Source: an uncultured Acidimicrobiales bacterium
Lineage (GTDB): Bacteria; Actinomycetota; Acidimicrobiia; Acidimicrobiales; UBA10347
DNA: 5,263 nucleotides
Assembly: GCA_937942965.1 (NCBI GenBank)
Contig: CALDGN010000277.1
Coordinates: 1-5,263, forward strand
Direction: 5' to 3'
Shown here: one piece after another, positions 5,028-5,263 of the stretch
How positions within the stretch are numbered: the first letter of the stretch is position 1
Layout of the letters: every line of letters starts with the position of its first letter
Notes under the pieces: generated by a model
What the model was told of the DNA's origin: nothing
The model's input: the letters and a program-made list of their open reading frames with translations, nothing else
The model's database searches: none
Translations under genes and position numbers: made by a program

Positions 5028-5263
5028 CCGAGCCGCACCGCACTCAACTCAGCGCCAACGAGCAGCTGGTCAAGGACTTGGGCGAACTCAGCCTGCTCGG
5101 TCCAAGCGGCGCGGTCTGGGGGCTCGACAGCAGCCAGCTCAACGCCAATCTCGTGACGCTGCGAGCTGGCGAATCGATGCCCGAGCACCGCAACGACGAA
5201 GTTGACGTGTTACTGATCGTGCGCTCCGGGAGCGCGACGCTGGCCATCGACGATGACCTTCAC
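5024..5263 (+). CDS. Cupin-fold protein, C-terminus cut by window edge
   Basis: Eighty codons are visible before the window ends. After a helical N-terminus (about 1-25) a cupin-like beta segment appears: LVTLRAGESMPEHRNDEVD (43-61), then VLLIVRSGSATLAID (62-76). This fits cupin motif 1, with Gly49, His55 and Gly69 at expected places. The second histidine is replaced by Asn57, and the position of the usual glutamate falls on Val62 by my count (Asp61 and Glu59 are adjacent). A normal metal site is therefore doubtful, and the protein could bind a small ligand without metal. The ATG at 5024 overlaps the regulator stop (ATGA), so the two are translationally coupled and probably act together. The cupin may be a partner, a ligand-binding accessory or an enzyme of the response. 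Fold assignment is fairly sure; function is not known. Confidence -1.
   Translation, partial: MTEPHRTQLSANEQLVKDLGELSLLGPSGAVWGLDSSQLNANLVTLRAGESMPEHRNDEVDVLLIVRSGSATLAIDDDLH

Noticed and set aside
1..5263. tRNA, rRNA, CRISPR, insertion sequence or prophage features
   Set aside because: I saw no regularly spaced repeats, no transposase or integrase motifs, no terminal inverted repeats and no cloverleaf-like or rRNA-like sequence.

Overview
The window looks like a chromosomal segment of a high-GC actinobacterium. The strongest evidence is the minus-strand gene order fhaA - fhaB - PP2C phosphatase (pstP) - SEDS glycosyltransferase (rodA/ftsW family). This is the start of the conserved actinobacterial Ser/Thr-kinase and cell-wall cluster, which normally continues with a penicillin-binding protein and the kinases pknA/pknB. 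Those genes would lie beyond the left edge. The compact FhaA and the soluble phosphatase differ from the mycobacterial versions. With the general style of the proteins, this makes a lineage outside Mycobacteriales, possibly Acidimicrobiia, a reasonable guess, but the sequence alone does not prove it.

Layout. Positions 1-3188 (minus strand) hold the four-gene cell-wall/phospho-signalling operon. It begins at fhaA (GTG at 3188) and ends in rodA, which runs off the left edge. Gaps are 39 bp (fhaA-fhaB), a 4-base GTGA overlap (fhaB-pstP) and 48 bp (pstP-rodA). A -10-like TAAGGT lies exactly 7 nt before the fhaA GTG and suggests a leaderless operon promoter. Positions 3271-3993 (minus) hold a short crotonase-family (enoyl-CoA hydratase/isomerase-like) gene, with a small hairpin at its stop codon and a 9-bp tandem repeat upstream. 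Positions 4056-4319 (minus) hold a small two-helix membrane protein that I do not recognise. Positions 4386-5027 (plus) hold a winged-helix regulator of the COG2345/SufR-like type with three cysteines in its C-terminal half. A cupin-fold gene overlaps it by 4 bases (ATGA) and runs off the right edge.

How the parts fit. In the left operon the FHA proteins bind phosphothreonine on kinase substrates, the PP2C enzyme reverses the phosphorylation, and the SEDS protein polymerises peptidoglycan, so the operon couples kinase signalling to wall synthesis. The right part is an accessory regulatory unit. An AT-rich intergenic region of 66 bp (about 35% GC by hand count) separates the divergent membrane-protein gene from the regulator-cupin pair. 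It carries a perfect 16-bp palindrome, which is a good candidate operator for the regulator. The best candidates for something undescribed are this unit (regulator, cupin, divergent membrane protein, shared operator) and the unusual domain trimming in the fha/pstP operon. Neither can be called a new system from sequence reading alone.
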